NCBI GenBank assembly: GCA_007120685.1
Contig: SKNG01000261.1
Location: 1 to 35,438 of the forward strand
Direction of reading: 5' to 3'
Source: Paracoccaceae bacterium
GTDB lineage: Bacteria > Pseudomonadota > Alphaproteobacteria > Rhodobacterales > Rhodobacteraceae
Length of the DNA: 35,438 bases
The notes below the pieces were generated by a model that was not told the DNA's origin, did no database searches, and saw nothing but the letters and a program-made list of their open reading frames with translations. A program made the position numbers and the translations under genes. Positions 1 through 7,844 of this stretch are shown here, in pieces (the stretch's first letter is position 1; every line of letters starts with the position of its first letter).

Positions 1-2
1 AA

Positions 3-446
3 CGCAGCGCCCGCGCCGTCTTCGTCGCCCGCCGCGCTCCGGGGCTGAAGCCGCGCGACCTGTGCACGCCCGCCGCCGAAGTGGCCGCTGCGATGGCCGC
101 GCTCGCCCAGCGGATCGAGGCGTTGTGGCGGGCCGCCGAGCCCGCCCCGCCGTCGCCCGATGCCGCTTTCGCGCAGCTGGCCGAGGTCAGCCACGGGTTC
201 CTGGCTGTGCACCCCTATGTCGACGGCAACGGCCATGTCTTCCGCCTGACGCTGCCGGTATTCGCCGCCCGGCTGGGGCTGGCGGCGCGGCCGGACTGGA
301 CCGCGCACCCCCGGCCCTATGATCATGTCCTGAGCCTGTGCCTGCAATGGTATCCGCATCACCCACTGCTGCTGGCCTGCTACCTGCGCCGGTGGTTCGA
401 CCCCGCCGCGACAAGGGACAATGCCAGCCGCCTGACACGCCCCTGA
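3..446 (+). CDS. Fic-domain protein, 3' part (5' end outside window)
   Basis: The frame is open from the left edge to a TGA at 444-446, so only the C-terminal ~147 residues are visible. It carries a Fic-type active-site loop, HPYVDGNGHVFR, encoded near 211-246; the family consensus is HxFx(D/E)GNGRxxR. Fic proteins transfer AMP, or other nucleotide or phosphate groups, from a nucleotide to a hydroxyl on a target protein. The catalytic His, the acidic metal-binding residue and the GNG turn are present, but the Arg after GNG is replaced by His, while the last Arg is kept. The following sequence is helical and rich in His, Trp and Leu, as in the C-terminal part of Fic folds. No antitoxin or inhibitory helix can be assessed because the N-terminal part is missing. 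The family call is fairly sure; the target and activity are unknown. The palindromic region starts about 30 bases after the stop. Confidence 0.72.
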   Translation, partial: RSARAVFVARRAPGLKPRDLCTPAAEVAAAMAALAQRIEALWRAAEPAPPSPDAAFAQLAEVSHGFLAVHPYVDGNGHVFRLTLPVFAARLGLAARPDWTAHPRPYDHVLSLCLQWYPHHPLLLACYLRRWFDPAATRDNASRLTRP

Positions 447-479
447 CAGCCAGCTTCCTTATTTCCGCCAGATTTTCGC

Positions 480-1960
480 GCAGACTGGAACGGGCGAAAC
501 GAGTGATCGAGTTGCCCGTGAAATCGCTGCGGCCATCAGCGCCGCAGACGTTGCAGAGGCCCGCAAGGACCCGATTTCCCATCAACCCGTGATCTCGTCG
601 CGCGTTCGGCTGCCGGTGGCTGCGTCCCTCAAGGGATTGCCACCGTCTGCCGGATCGCGATCGCAGGTGTTGAGGACGACCAGACCGTTTCGACCGTCGT
701 TCTGGCATCGGGGCAGCCGTTCGGCCCGCTCGCACGCTATCGTGCGTTCGGGAAAGGCGAACGCGCAGCTCGTGATGCGGAATGTCTGACGGAACCGGTT
801 GTCGGTCGGATGTGTCGCGGCGGTCTGGCTGCCGTCTGCAAACCCTGCCCGGAAAGGGGCGGTTGCAGCAGCAACAGGCACCGTGACGCATGGAGAGAGA
901 AGGAAGGAGACAAAGACTGCTTGTGACGTGAAACCGACTGTCGAGCGCCCGGCCTGACCCCAAGGGGAAGGAATGGGACATCGAAGGTTCGGCGCAACGT
1001 CCAGGGCTTGCGGACCGAAACCGGCCGCCCGCTGCCATCGGCACCCGTCAGGGGGTCGGACCGGCAGTCGGCCAACGGTTTACCGGACATCCCGCGTCTG
1101 CCCTTGCCCGTCGCCCTGTCGCACCCCGTTCTGGCTTTGCCAGGGCAAGGGGCGGCAGCGCGGGGCAGAGGTGGAACGGGGGTTCGGGGGCGGTTTTCCG
1201 CGTGTGGTGGGGTATGCATGTCATGCCTTTCCCGTGCGACGGAGAGCGGCTTGTTCAGAGGGTCACGGATGCGACCGAACTGACGATGATCGGATTGTTT
1301 CCGATGGTGGACGGAAGGATCACGCGCCTGGCCAGACTGCGCCGCGGATGCCGGCTTGCAAACCCCGAAAGGGCGGCGCAAGCTTGGACATCCCGGGTCG
1401 GTTCCTGGTAGCGATGGGCGTGGTTTTCCGGCACTGGACAGGGGTTCAGGGCAGACTGGTGACGGTCTGGCGGGTAACGGGGCAGGCGAAGCCGCCCGGT
1501 GATACCGCCGCCGAAACCGGCCCTTGCCAGGAACACCTGCCAGGGCAACGGATGAAGCACCCATTGCGACGGGTCGAACCAAGATGCCTGCACCTGCCAG
1601 CCCCTTTGGGCGAACGGGCGCAAGGGATCAAGGGGACGGCCCCGACGGGTGGAAAGACGGTCCAGAGCCGAGACGGAAGCACGATCCGTTCGCGGGCACC
1701 GGGGCGAGGAGGCGGGCGCTTATGCGTCAGCCTTCAGGCCGCCGACCTGTGAACCGGATCGGGGCAACCGGATCGACGCTGGGATGTCGTGAAAAGGTCA
1801 CGCTTGCGGCGCTGCTGCCTGTGTCACCGGGTAACCTGGAAAAGGTTGCCATGGTGGCGGGGCAAGGGGCGTCGCAGGAAACGGACCGGCGGTCAACGGA
1901 CCGGACAGACAAAGCCGAGAGCACCGAGAGTCAGCACCAGCTGAGTCGATGCCACCCGGG
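480..1960 (+). repeat. Left arm of a giant imperfect palindrome
   Basis: This arm aligns with the reverse complement of about 1965-3430. Matching points read by hand include 556-565 with 3359-3368 (ten identical bases), 650-654 with 3265-3269, 959-1028 with 2894-2963 (no gap in 70 bases, about 70% identical), 1342-1443 with 2480-2578, and 1500-1559 with 2366-2424. The sum of paired coordinates stays between about 3919 and 3925, so the arms are collinear with few indels. Open frames exist on both strands, but they are Arg/Pro-rich, have no recognisable domain or ribosome binding site, and fall out of register between the arms. I therefore see no gene in it. Its outer limit (about 470-590) is less certain than its core. 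Confidence 0.75.
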
Positions 1961-1964
1961 CCTG

Positions 1965-3430
1965 GCCAACCCCCGGCAAGGTAACGGTGTTCAACGCCAA
2001 GTCTGTACCGCCCAATGACCGCAGGTTCACTGCGCCGATGCTTGCTGACGCAGCATCCCGAAACGCACGGTCAAGTTGCCGTTGCACCAGGGATGCCGCC
2101 GAGAGGATCGGCAATCGACCATCACACGGCATCCCGTTCCGGATCCGGCGTACCCCGACCGCGAAGCAAACCGGCGGTGGGTGTGAAGACAAAGGTGCAT
2201 GAACAATGCCCCCTTCGCCCCATCGCCCGCAACGTGGATCGAGATCGCCGATTCGGCAACGGACAGTCAAACCCGCCTGACCAGGACCGCACCCGCGAGA
2301 CCAGACGCCAACCGCCCTGAAGGGTGGCAACGGCAGGGATCGACGGCAAGGCCTGTCACGGTGGGTGGTTCATCCACTGCCACGGCAGGGGTTTCGGCAA
2401 GGGCCGGTAACGGTGGCGGCACGCCGGCGGGGATGACTTTCCCGTCGCTTGTCGGACCAGAACCATCCTGCGCTGAAATCCTGTCCGGTGTCGGCAAACC
2501 GTGCCCATGGCACCAGGACCGACCCGCGATGTTCCGGCAAGCGCCGCCCCTGAAGGGCACGCAAACCGGCATCCGGGGAGGGGACTGGCCAGCCACGTGG
2601 CCTGGCCCGACACCGACGGAGGCAAGACGACAATCGGCAGCACGGACGCAGCCGGGACCGGACGGACAGACCGCTCCGGTTCGCTCGGGCAATAGCATGC
2701 AGGTCATGCCTTGCCCGTGCGGCAAACCGCCCCGGAACCCCGCGTTCCGCCTCTGGCCCGCCTTGCGGCCCCGCACCCCGGCACATGCCCGGACGCGGTG
2801 GCAGGCATGGCGCGGTGCAGGGCAGACACGGGATGACCGGAAAACCCAAGGCCGAATGCCGGCGCGGTCTCTGACCGGCTGGCGATGGCAAGGGCGAATG
2901 GTTTCGGCCCAAAGGCTGTGGACGGCACGGCGAACCGGAGATGGATCAGGCCACCCCCTTGGGGAAAGGCAGGGTGCAGCGCCGGTTGGCACCGTGTGGC
3001 AGGCAGTCGAAGGCTTCAACCTTCTTGAACCATGTGCATGGCGGCTTAGCGCCGCTTGCGGCTGTTCCTCATGGGGAGCGGTGCGCGGGCGGTGGCAAAG
3101 GCAGCCCGGCATATCCGGCTGACAGACGGAACCGAAGGACGGACGGCAAAGCGGCCGCGCCTCGCCAGACCCGGGCAGCGAAAGCTGCTGGCAGGTCAGG
3201 CGGTGCGCACCGGCGCCGGACGAAGGCGGAACGGTCTGGAAGCCCAGGGCACCGGCGAAAGCGGTCCGGACGGCGATACCGACCCCGACAAGGGGGCAAG
3301 GTCATCGGCGACCGGGCGCGACGACGAGCCCATGGCAAGATGAAGGAGATGGGGCGCCTGCGGGCCTCCATTCATTTCCGGTTGCTCTGATACGAGATCC
3401 GTTTCATTGACTCGGGTCGCATGCGCAATG
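1965..3430 (-). repeat. Right arm of a giant imperfect palindrome
   Basis: This is the inverted counterpart of about 480-1960, meeting it with little or no spacer near 1957-1962, where GCCA and TGGC flank a CCCGGG. As in the left arm, differences are spread over all codon positions and single-base indels break any shared frame, so conservation of a protein is not supported. At mismatched positions the plus strand tends to carry a purine in both arms. The arm runs up to the terminator-like double hairpin at 3437-3480. It could be a decayed inverted duplication or the two sides of a very long rod-like RNA; the sequence alone does not decide. Confidence 0.75.
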
Positions 3431-3436
3431 ACGAAA

Positions 3437-3480
3437 AACGGGCCTTGTGATAGGCCCGTTTGCACGCGCCTTGGAAGGCG
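3437..3480 (-). terminator. Double-hairpin element, terminator-like (copy 1)
   Basis: Hairpin one is AACGGGCC (3437-3444), an 8-base loop, then GGCCCGTT (3453-3460). Hairpin two is CGCC-ttggaa-GGCG (3467-3480). On the minus strand the larger hairpin is followed by five T residues, the layout of an intrinsic terminator. On the plus strand only three T follow, so it may act weakly in both directions. The minus-strand sequence GGCGCGTGCAAACGGGC joining the two hairpins is identical in the second copy after comEC (30977-31022). It closes the palindromic region on its right side. Confidence 0.6.
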
Positions 3481-3557
3481 ATTAACTCCTGCGCCTGCCG
3501 AAGCGATCAGCCGGAAACGGTGTGACATCCCTCGCAGTACTGTCGCCAGGCGGGCGG

Positions 3558-3586
3558 TTGTGCCAGGTCCGTAGTGCCCCTATCTA
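3558..3586 (+). promoter_or_regulatory. Predicted sigma-70-type promoter of the ParB-like gene
   Basis: TTGTGC (3558-3563) and TATCTA (3581-3586) are separated by 17 bases. Transcription would start near 3593, giving a leader of about 25 bases before the ATG at 3618. It supports independent transcription of the ParB-like gene from the flanking palindrome. Confidence 0.5.
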
Positions 3587-3617
3587 ATCCGGCATGACCC
3601 GCGACAGGAGCGCCGAC

Positions 3618-5003
3618 ATGCCCCCCAGTGCCGCCCAGCCAGTCAGCACGGCCGCGCCCCTGGCGCAGCCGCGGCCGGAGTCAGAGCGCGCCGCCATGCT
3701 GGCCGAGGCCGCTGCCGGCCGCGAACCCACGTATTTCGTCCCCATGCCCGACGGCATGCGCCGGCTGCCGGTGGTGCATGTTCCCGCCGACCTGCCGGTC
3801 TACCGGTTCGACAACGGCCGGCTGATCGCCGAACTGCACGAGCATGTGCATGCTGCCGGCGGCGACTTCGACGCCCTGCGCCGCAAGGCCCAGAGCGGCG
3901 AGACCCAGGCGCTGCTGCATCGGCTCCTGATGGCGCATGCCGGCGATGAGCGCGGGCCGATCCTGCAGGAACTGCGCCGCCTGCGCCAGCAGACGGAACC
4001 GCTGCTGGTCACCGCAGGCGGAGAAGTGATCAACGGCAACCGGCGGCTGGCAGCGATGCGCAGCCTTCTGGCCGAGGACGCCGGTCACTTCGACTGTTAC
4101 GCGCAGGTGGCCGTGGCGGTGCTGCCAGGGGACTGCCCGCCGGCGGATATCGACTTCATCGAAGCCGCGCTGCAGATGGCACCGGAAACCAAGCTGGGCT
4201 ACGGCTGGGTGAACCGCCGCCTGAAACTGCGCCGTCAGGTGGAGGAATTGAAATTGCCGCGCGACTGGGTGATGGCAGCCTATCAGATCGACGATCCGGC
4301 GCAGGTGGACCGGGAACTGGGCGAACTGGCCCTGGCCGAGCAGTTTCTGCGCGATCGCCTGCATCAGCCGGATCACTTTGCGGCGATCGCCGATGCCGAG
4401 GCGCTGTTCGTGGCCTTGCACGCGCAGCTGCAGGACCTGGCGCCCGCCCTGCGCGCGGTGTGGCAGAGCATCGGTTTCGCGATGATCCAGGCCCGTGACG
4501 CCCTGATCAAGGAGATCGGCGGCAGCTATCCGTTCGAGCCCGCAGTGCCGCGTCACCTGCCCAGCCTGGCGCTACGCCGATTCGCGCAGGAAAAACTGCA
4601 TGCGGAAACCGAAACCGAGGATGAAGGGGCGGCGCCGTCCGGCGGGTTGCTCGACGACCTGCGCGCCTTTTTCGACGGTTGCGGGCCGGATGACACCGAT
4701 GCGCTGCGCGACCTGACCGAGGTGATGCATACGATCCGTGAAGAGCAGCGCGAGGCGGAAAAGCCTGCAGTCATGCTGCAGCGGGTGCGGCGGGCACGCG
4801 CGCAGATGGACCGGTTGACGCCCGAGCGCCTGACCGCCGGGCAACGCAACGCGCTGCGCAGCGAGGTGGCGGCGATTCAGGCGCAGGCTGCCTATCTGTT
4901 GGGCGAGGCACCTGAGCATCGCTTCGAGCAGCGCAAGACCACGATGGTGAGGGCCGTGTCCGGCTACCTGCGCCGCTGGCGCGAGACCTCGGCAGGGGGC
5001 TGA
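3618..5003 (+). CDS. Orphan ParB-like (ParB/Srx fold) protein
   Basis: A 461-residue protein with a ParB-like core. The segment around residues 135-148 reads GGEVINGNRRLAAM, the GNRRL form of the ParB/Srx signature (G[ER]RR in classical ParB, where it binds CTP). It is followed near residues 190-240 by helices compatible with the ParB helix-turn-helix region. Residues 1-35 are Ala/Pro-rich and low in complexity. The C-terminal half is helical and charged, with a coiled-coil look after about residue 330. No ParA ATPase gene lies beside it, so a plain partition role is unlikely; a DNA-binding or nuclease role is possible. I chose the ATG at 3618 because AGGAG lies 7 bases before it; the upstream in-frame ATG at 3594 sits on the predicted transcription start and would be leaderless. 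The gene is convergent with the transglycosylase gene, with 54 bases between stops. Confidence 0.7.
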   Translation: MPPSAAQPVSTAAPLAQPRPESERAAMLAEAAAGREPTYFVPMPDGMRRLPVVHVPADLPVYRFDNGRLIAELHEHVHAAGGDFDALRRKAQSGETQALLHRLLMAHAGDERGPILQELRRLRQQTEPLLVTAGGEVINGNRRLAAMRSLLAEDAGHFDCYAQVAVAVLPGDCPPADIDFIEAALQMAPETKLGYGWVNRRLKLRRQVEELKLPRDWVMAAYQIDDPAQVDRELGELALAEQFLRDRLHQPDHFAAIADAEALFVALHAQLQDLAPALRAVWQSIGFAMIQARDALIKEIGGSYPFEPAVPRHLPSLALRRFAQEKLHAETETEDEGAAPSGGLLDDLRAFFDGCGPDDTDALRDLTEVMHTIREEQREAEKPAVMLQRVRRARAQMDRLTPERLTAGQRNALRSEVAAIQAQAAYLLGEAPEHRFEQRKTTMVRAVSGYLRRWRETSAGG

Positions 5004-5057
5004 GCCGCCACCCGCCTGTCTGCCCGCCCGCAGGCCCGCCCTGTCGGTAGCCGCTGA

Positions 5058-5963
5058 TCAGGGCGCCGCCGCCGCAGCCCGGCTGGCGCTGCTCGGCCCC
5101 GGGGAGGTGGCAAAGACACAGGGGTCGCCCGGCAGCTCGACCGGGGTGGCGCAAAGGCCGCGCGCCACGTTCCAGGCCGCCAGCACGCGGGGCACGTAGT
5201 CGCGCGTCTCGGCAAAGGGGGGCACGCCGCCGTTGCGCCGCACCGCGCCCTCGCCGGCATTGTATCCGGCAAGCGCCAGCACCAGATCGCCGCCGAATTC
5301 GCCCAGCAGCCAGTCCAGATAGGCGATGCCGCCGCGCAGGTTCTGCGCCGGGTCGAAGGCGTCGGAGACTTCGAACCGGGCCGCCGTGGCGGGGATCAGC
5401 TGCATCAGCCCCTGCGCGCCGGCGCGGCTGACCGCATCCACCCGCCCGGCCGATTCGACCGAGATGACCGCCAGCGCCAGCGCCGGCGATACCCGCGTGC
5501 CGATGCTGGCGCGCAGAATGTCGGGCCCGTGACGGTCGGCGATGGCCTGCAGATGGGACAGGCGCGGCTCTGGGACGCGGTCAGCGCCGTCCGGCGGGGC
5601 GCCGAGGGCCTCCATCGACAGCAGGAAACGGCCGTCACGCGCCTCCAGATCCGCCGGGACCCGGGACCAGAACCAGCCGAAGCGCGCCGTCGCGGGGGTG
5701 GCCGGCGCGCCGTTCCGGGGGGTGGTGTTCTCGGCTCCGGGGGATGCGGGCCGCGGCGCCGACGCAGCGGGCGGCGCGATTCGGCGCGCCTGCTCCTCGG
5801 GGTCGATTTGCACGGTGATGCGCGGGCCGGTGCCGCCGGGGGCGACGGTGACACGACGAAAGGTGAAATCCTCTTCGGCTGCCCAACCGGCCGTTGTGGT
5901 GCCGGCAAGGGCCAACACCAGCGGCAAGACGCCAGAAGCCAGAAAACGGGTTGCGCTGCTCAT
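5058..5963 (-). CDS. Secreted lytic transglycosylase (SLT family)
   Basis: A 301-residue exported peptidoglycan lytic transglycosylase, which cleaves the MurNAc-GlcNAc bond and leaves a 1,6-anhydro end. Residues 1-28 are a signal peptide ending in AGWAA. A Pro/Ala-rich linker covers about 60-95. The SLT domain runs from about 135 to 270: VISVESAG with the catalytic Glu at 170, then GAQGLMQLIP, NLRGGIAYL and LALAGYNAGEGAV, all hallmark motifs. The C-terminal tail is Ala/Ser-rich. It is transcribed divergently from flp. A peptidoglycan-opening enzyme beside a Tad pilus locus would fit a role in placing the envelope-spanning machine, but this link is inference from position only. Confidence 0.88.
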   Translation of the reverse strand: MSSATRFLASGVLPLVLALAGTTTAGWAAEEDFTFRRVTVAPGGTGPRITVQIDPEEQARRIAPPAASAPRPASPGAENTTPRNGAPATPATARFGWFWSRVPADLEARDGRFLLSMEALGAPPDGADRVPEPRLSHLQAIADRHGPDILRASIGTRVSPALALAVISVESAGRVDAVSRAGAQGLMQLIPATAARFEVSDAFDPAQNLRGGIAYLDWLLGEFGGDLVLALAGYNAGEGAVRRNGGVPPFAETRDYVPRVLAAWNVARGLCATPVELPGDPCVFATSPGPSSASRAAAAAP

Positions 5964-6274
5964 GCCCGATCTTTGTTTTTCTTAAACCCTTGTGACAGAT
6001 ACTGCGACGAATCGCAATTCTCTTGCAGCGTTTCGGCCCGGCGATGGGCCAGAAATCGGAAACGCTACGCGCAGCTTTCAGCGAATTGTTTCCGCTAGGA
6101 AAATACTGCGCGATGATTTCCCGCAAGTGCCACGCAAAGACCGTAATCCGCCCCATTCCGGCCACGGTTCAGGGTCAAACAGTTTCCAGCCAAGCGGGCA
6201 CCGACCCCAACCAAATCAACCTTCGGTTCCCAGAGCGCGGCGTCAACAGAGTGCAATGAAACTGGAGAGAGCAC
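5964..6274. other. Divergent intergenic region, transglycosylase / flp
   Basis: 311 bases without a gene. The region is less GC-rich than its surroundings and must hold the start signals for both genes. I found no promoter with two good boxes. GGAGAGA about 6 bases before the flp ATG at 6275 is a strong ribosome binding site. Confidence 0.5.
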
Positions 6275-6490
6275 ATGAAACTGGTTGCGATGATCAAGAA
6301 CTTCCACAACGACGAATCGGGCGCCGTGACGGTCGACTGGGTCGTACTGACCGCCGCCATCGTCGGCCTGGGCATCGCCGTTGTCGCCTCGGTCTCGGGC
6401 GGTGTCGGGACGCTGGGCGACAACATCTCGAGCGCGCTGAGCGGTGCCTCTGTCGCCACGCCGGGCGGCGAAGACGGCCTGGGCTTCTGA
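6275..6490 (+). CDS. flp: Flp-family type IVb pilin
   Basis: A 71-residue prepilin, the structural subunit of Tad pili. The short basic leader ends at DESG and is followed by AVTVDWVVLTAAIVGLGIAV, a hydrophobic helix that packs in the pilus core. Prepilin peptidase should cut after Gly 16. The fifth mature residue is Asp where classical Flp has Glu; GAVTVDW is a common form in Rhodobacterales. The tail is Gly/Ser-rich. The ribosome binding site is strong. A textbook terminator follows 30 bases after the stop, so the pilin can be made in excess over the assembly genes downstream. Confidence 0.92.
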   Translation: MKLVAMIKNFHNDESGAVTVDWVVLTAAIVGLGIAVVASVSGGVGTLGDNISSALSGASVATPGGEDGLGF

Positions 6491-6520
6491 TCGGCCGCGC
6501 CTGATCGAAGCAAGAGAAGA

Positions 6521-6559
6521 AAAGAGCCATGTCGAAAGGCATGGCTCTTTTTTTTGTTT
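6521..6559 (+). terminator. Intrinsic terminator after flp
   Basis: A perfect 11-base stem, AAAGAGCCATG (6521-6531) with CATGGCTCTTT (6540-6550), around an 8-base loop, followed by an almost pure T run to 6559. It should separate most pilin transcripts from the cpaB-onward operon. The 148 bases from 6560 to the cpaB start show no gene and no clear promoter. Confidence 0.93.
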
Positions 6560-6707
6560 TCGCCCCTGACGGTGCCGACGCTGATCTACATGGGGGCGGT
6601 CATAATTTGGTCCAAGTTGTCAGCCATGCTGCCGTCATGGCGGCAATGCTGCCCCGGTCTGGAAAGCGTCCTGTTCCGGTTAGGTTTTTTCGCTGAAGAG
6701 GTGAATC

Positions 6708-7541
6708 ATGCGCGTGACACAACTGGCCGTTCTGGGCATCGGCGTGGCCCTGGCAGGCTTCGGGGTCTATATGGCGCAATCCTATGTCGCACAGACGCAG
6801 GCGGCGATTGCCGCCGCGCAGGCCCAGCGGGACAATCAGCCGGCAATCGAAACGCGCGAGGTGCTAGTCGCCGCCCGGGCGCTGCGCTTTGGCGAGCCGA
6901 TAACCGAGGATGTCGTGCGCGCCGTGCCCTGGCCGGCGGACGCCCTGCCGCCGGACGTCTTTCAGGACATGGCAGCGCTTCTGCCCGTAGCCGGACGCCC
7001 GCGCGTGGCGCTGCGCGCCATCGAACCGATGGAACCGCTGATGCGGGTCAAGGTCAGCGAGCCCGGCCAGTCTGCCGGCATTGCCGCCACGCTTTCGCCG
7101 GGCATGCGGGCCTTTACCATCCGTATCGATTCCTCCAGCGGCATCTCGGGCTCGCTGCGTCCGTCCAACCTGGTTGATATATACTGGACGGGGCGGGGCC
7201 GCGACGGCGAGGTGACGCGGCTGATCGGCAGCAATGTGCGGATCATCGCGCTGGACGAGAACGCCGATCAGGACCGCGATTTCACCGGCGTGCCGCGTTC
7301 GGTCACCATCGAGGGCACGCCAGAGAAGGTTGCCACGCTGGCTCAGGGGCAATCGACCGGACGGTTGTCATTGTCGCTGGTGGGGCTGGACGATGCGTCC
7401 GACCTGTCAACCTTCGAGGTGGACCGCCGTTCGCTTCTGGGTTTTGCGCCAGAGGCCGCGCCGACACAAGAGGAACGCTGCAGCATCCGCACCCGGCGCG
7501 GCAACGAGGTGGTTCTGATCGAAATCCCCTGCACCAACTGA
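6708..7541 (+). CDS. cpaB: Flp pilus assembly protein CpaB (RcpC)
   Basis: A 277-residue periplasmic/inner-membrane component of the Tad pilus machine. Residues 5-25 form one membrane anchor (LAVLGIGVALAGFGVYMA). A SAF-like domain follows at about 48-115 (EVLVAARALRFGEPI). The RcpC/CpaB core runs to about 230, containing GMRAFTIRIDSSSGISG and DIYWTG. The tail CSIRTRRGNEVVLIEIPC, with two Cys, is typical of the family. CpaB is thought to act with the secretin CpaC. AAGAGGTG precedes the ATG. Its stop is 303 bases before cpaC, an unusually wide gap for this locus. Confidence 0.9.
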   Translation: MRVTQLAVLGIGVALAGFGVYMAQSYVAQTQAAIAAAQAQRDNQPAIETREVLVAARALRFGEPITEDVVRAVPWPADALPPDVFQDMAALLPVAGRPRVALRAIEPMEPLMRVKVSEPGQSAGIAATLSPGMRAFTIRIDSSSGISGSLRPSNLVDIYWTGRGRDGEVTRLIGSNVRIIALDENADQDRDFTGVPRSVTIEGTPEKVATLAQGQSTGRLSLSLVGLDDASDLSTFEVDRRSLLGFAPEAAPTQEERCSIRTRRGNEVVLIEIPCTN

Positions 7542-7844
7542 TCCGCCGGGTAGTCCCTGCCTGGTACGATCCTCGCCCGTCCGCGTCTGGCGCGGCGGGC
7601 GTGCAGGAAAGGCAGGTCGGGTGCGTCAGCGACACGAGTTGTTGCCGTCGCGCCACGGTCTAGCCCCTCTATCTAGCGTCTGCTGGCCCTTTACATACCA
7701 CAAATCGAACATTGATCGGCGAAAGACTTTAAAAGCGCCCTACAAGCATTTGATTCTTGCAATAAAGATCGAATGCATGCATCTTTCTGATCCAAAGGGG
7801 GCCGCTAGACGCCTCAATGTTGGTGATCGAAGAGGCAGGATCAC
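7542..7844 (+). other. Intergenic region cpaB-cpaC, possible leader
   Basis: 303 bases without a gene. The first part (about 7557-7617) can fold into a GC-rich structure: CCTGCC pairs with GGCAGG around GCCCG-t-CCGCG/CGCGGCGGGC, without a T run. The second part, about 7680-7800, is markedly AT-richer than the rest of the locus and contains TTTACA, TTGATC, TTGATT and an ATGCATGCAT palindrome. I could not pair any of these with a convincing -10 box. A second promoter or attenuator for cpaC onward is plausible. Confidence 0.35.

Noticed and set aside
436..789. Open plus-strand frame after the Fic gene with a protein-like stretch (TGTGETSDRVAREIAAAIS) near 484-540.
   Set aside because: There is no start codon or ribosome binding site before the stretch, it matches no family I know, and the same bases take part in the palindrome alignment (for example 556-565 with 3359-3368).
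737..3122. Several long open frames on both strands (737-1582 minus, 973-1752 plus, 2199-3122 plus, 2267-3112 minus).
   Set aside because: They are Arg/Pro/Gly-rich, have no domains, overlap each other on opposite strands, and lose register between the two palindrome arms through single-base indels. They reflect high GC and few stops.
450..3590. CRISPR array or short tandem repeats in the gene-free region.
   Set aside because: Similar words recur (such as CGGGATGTCC and GGCAAACC-like), but with no regular spacing and no constant repeat; the inverted arm alignment explains most recurrences.
3480..3593. Possible small RNA on the minus strand ending at the 3437-3480 hairpins.
   Set aside because: A terminator is in place, but I found no promoter or stable internal fold on the minus strand, so it is mentioned only as a question in the findings.
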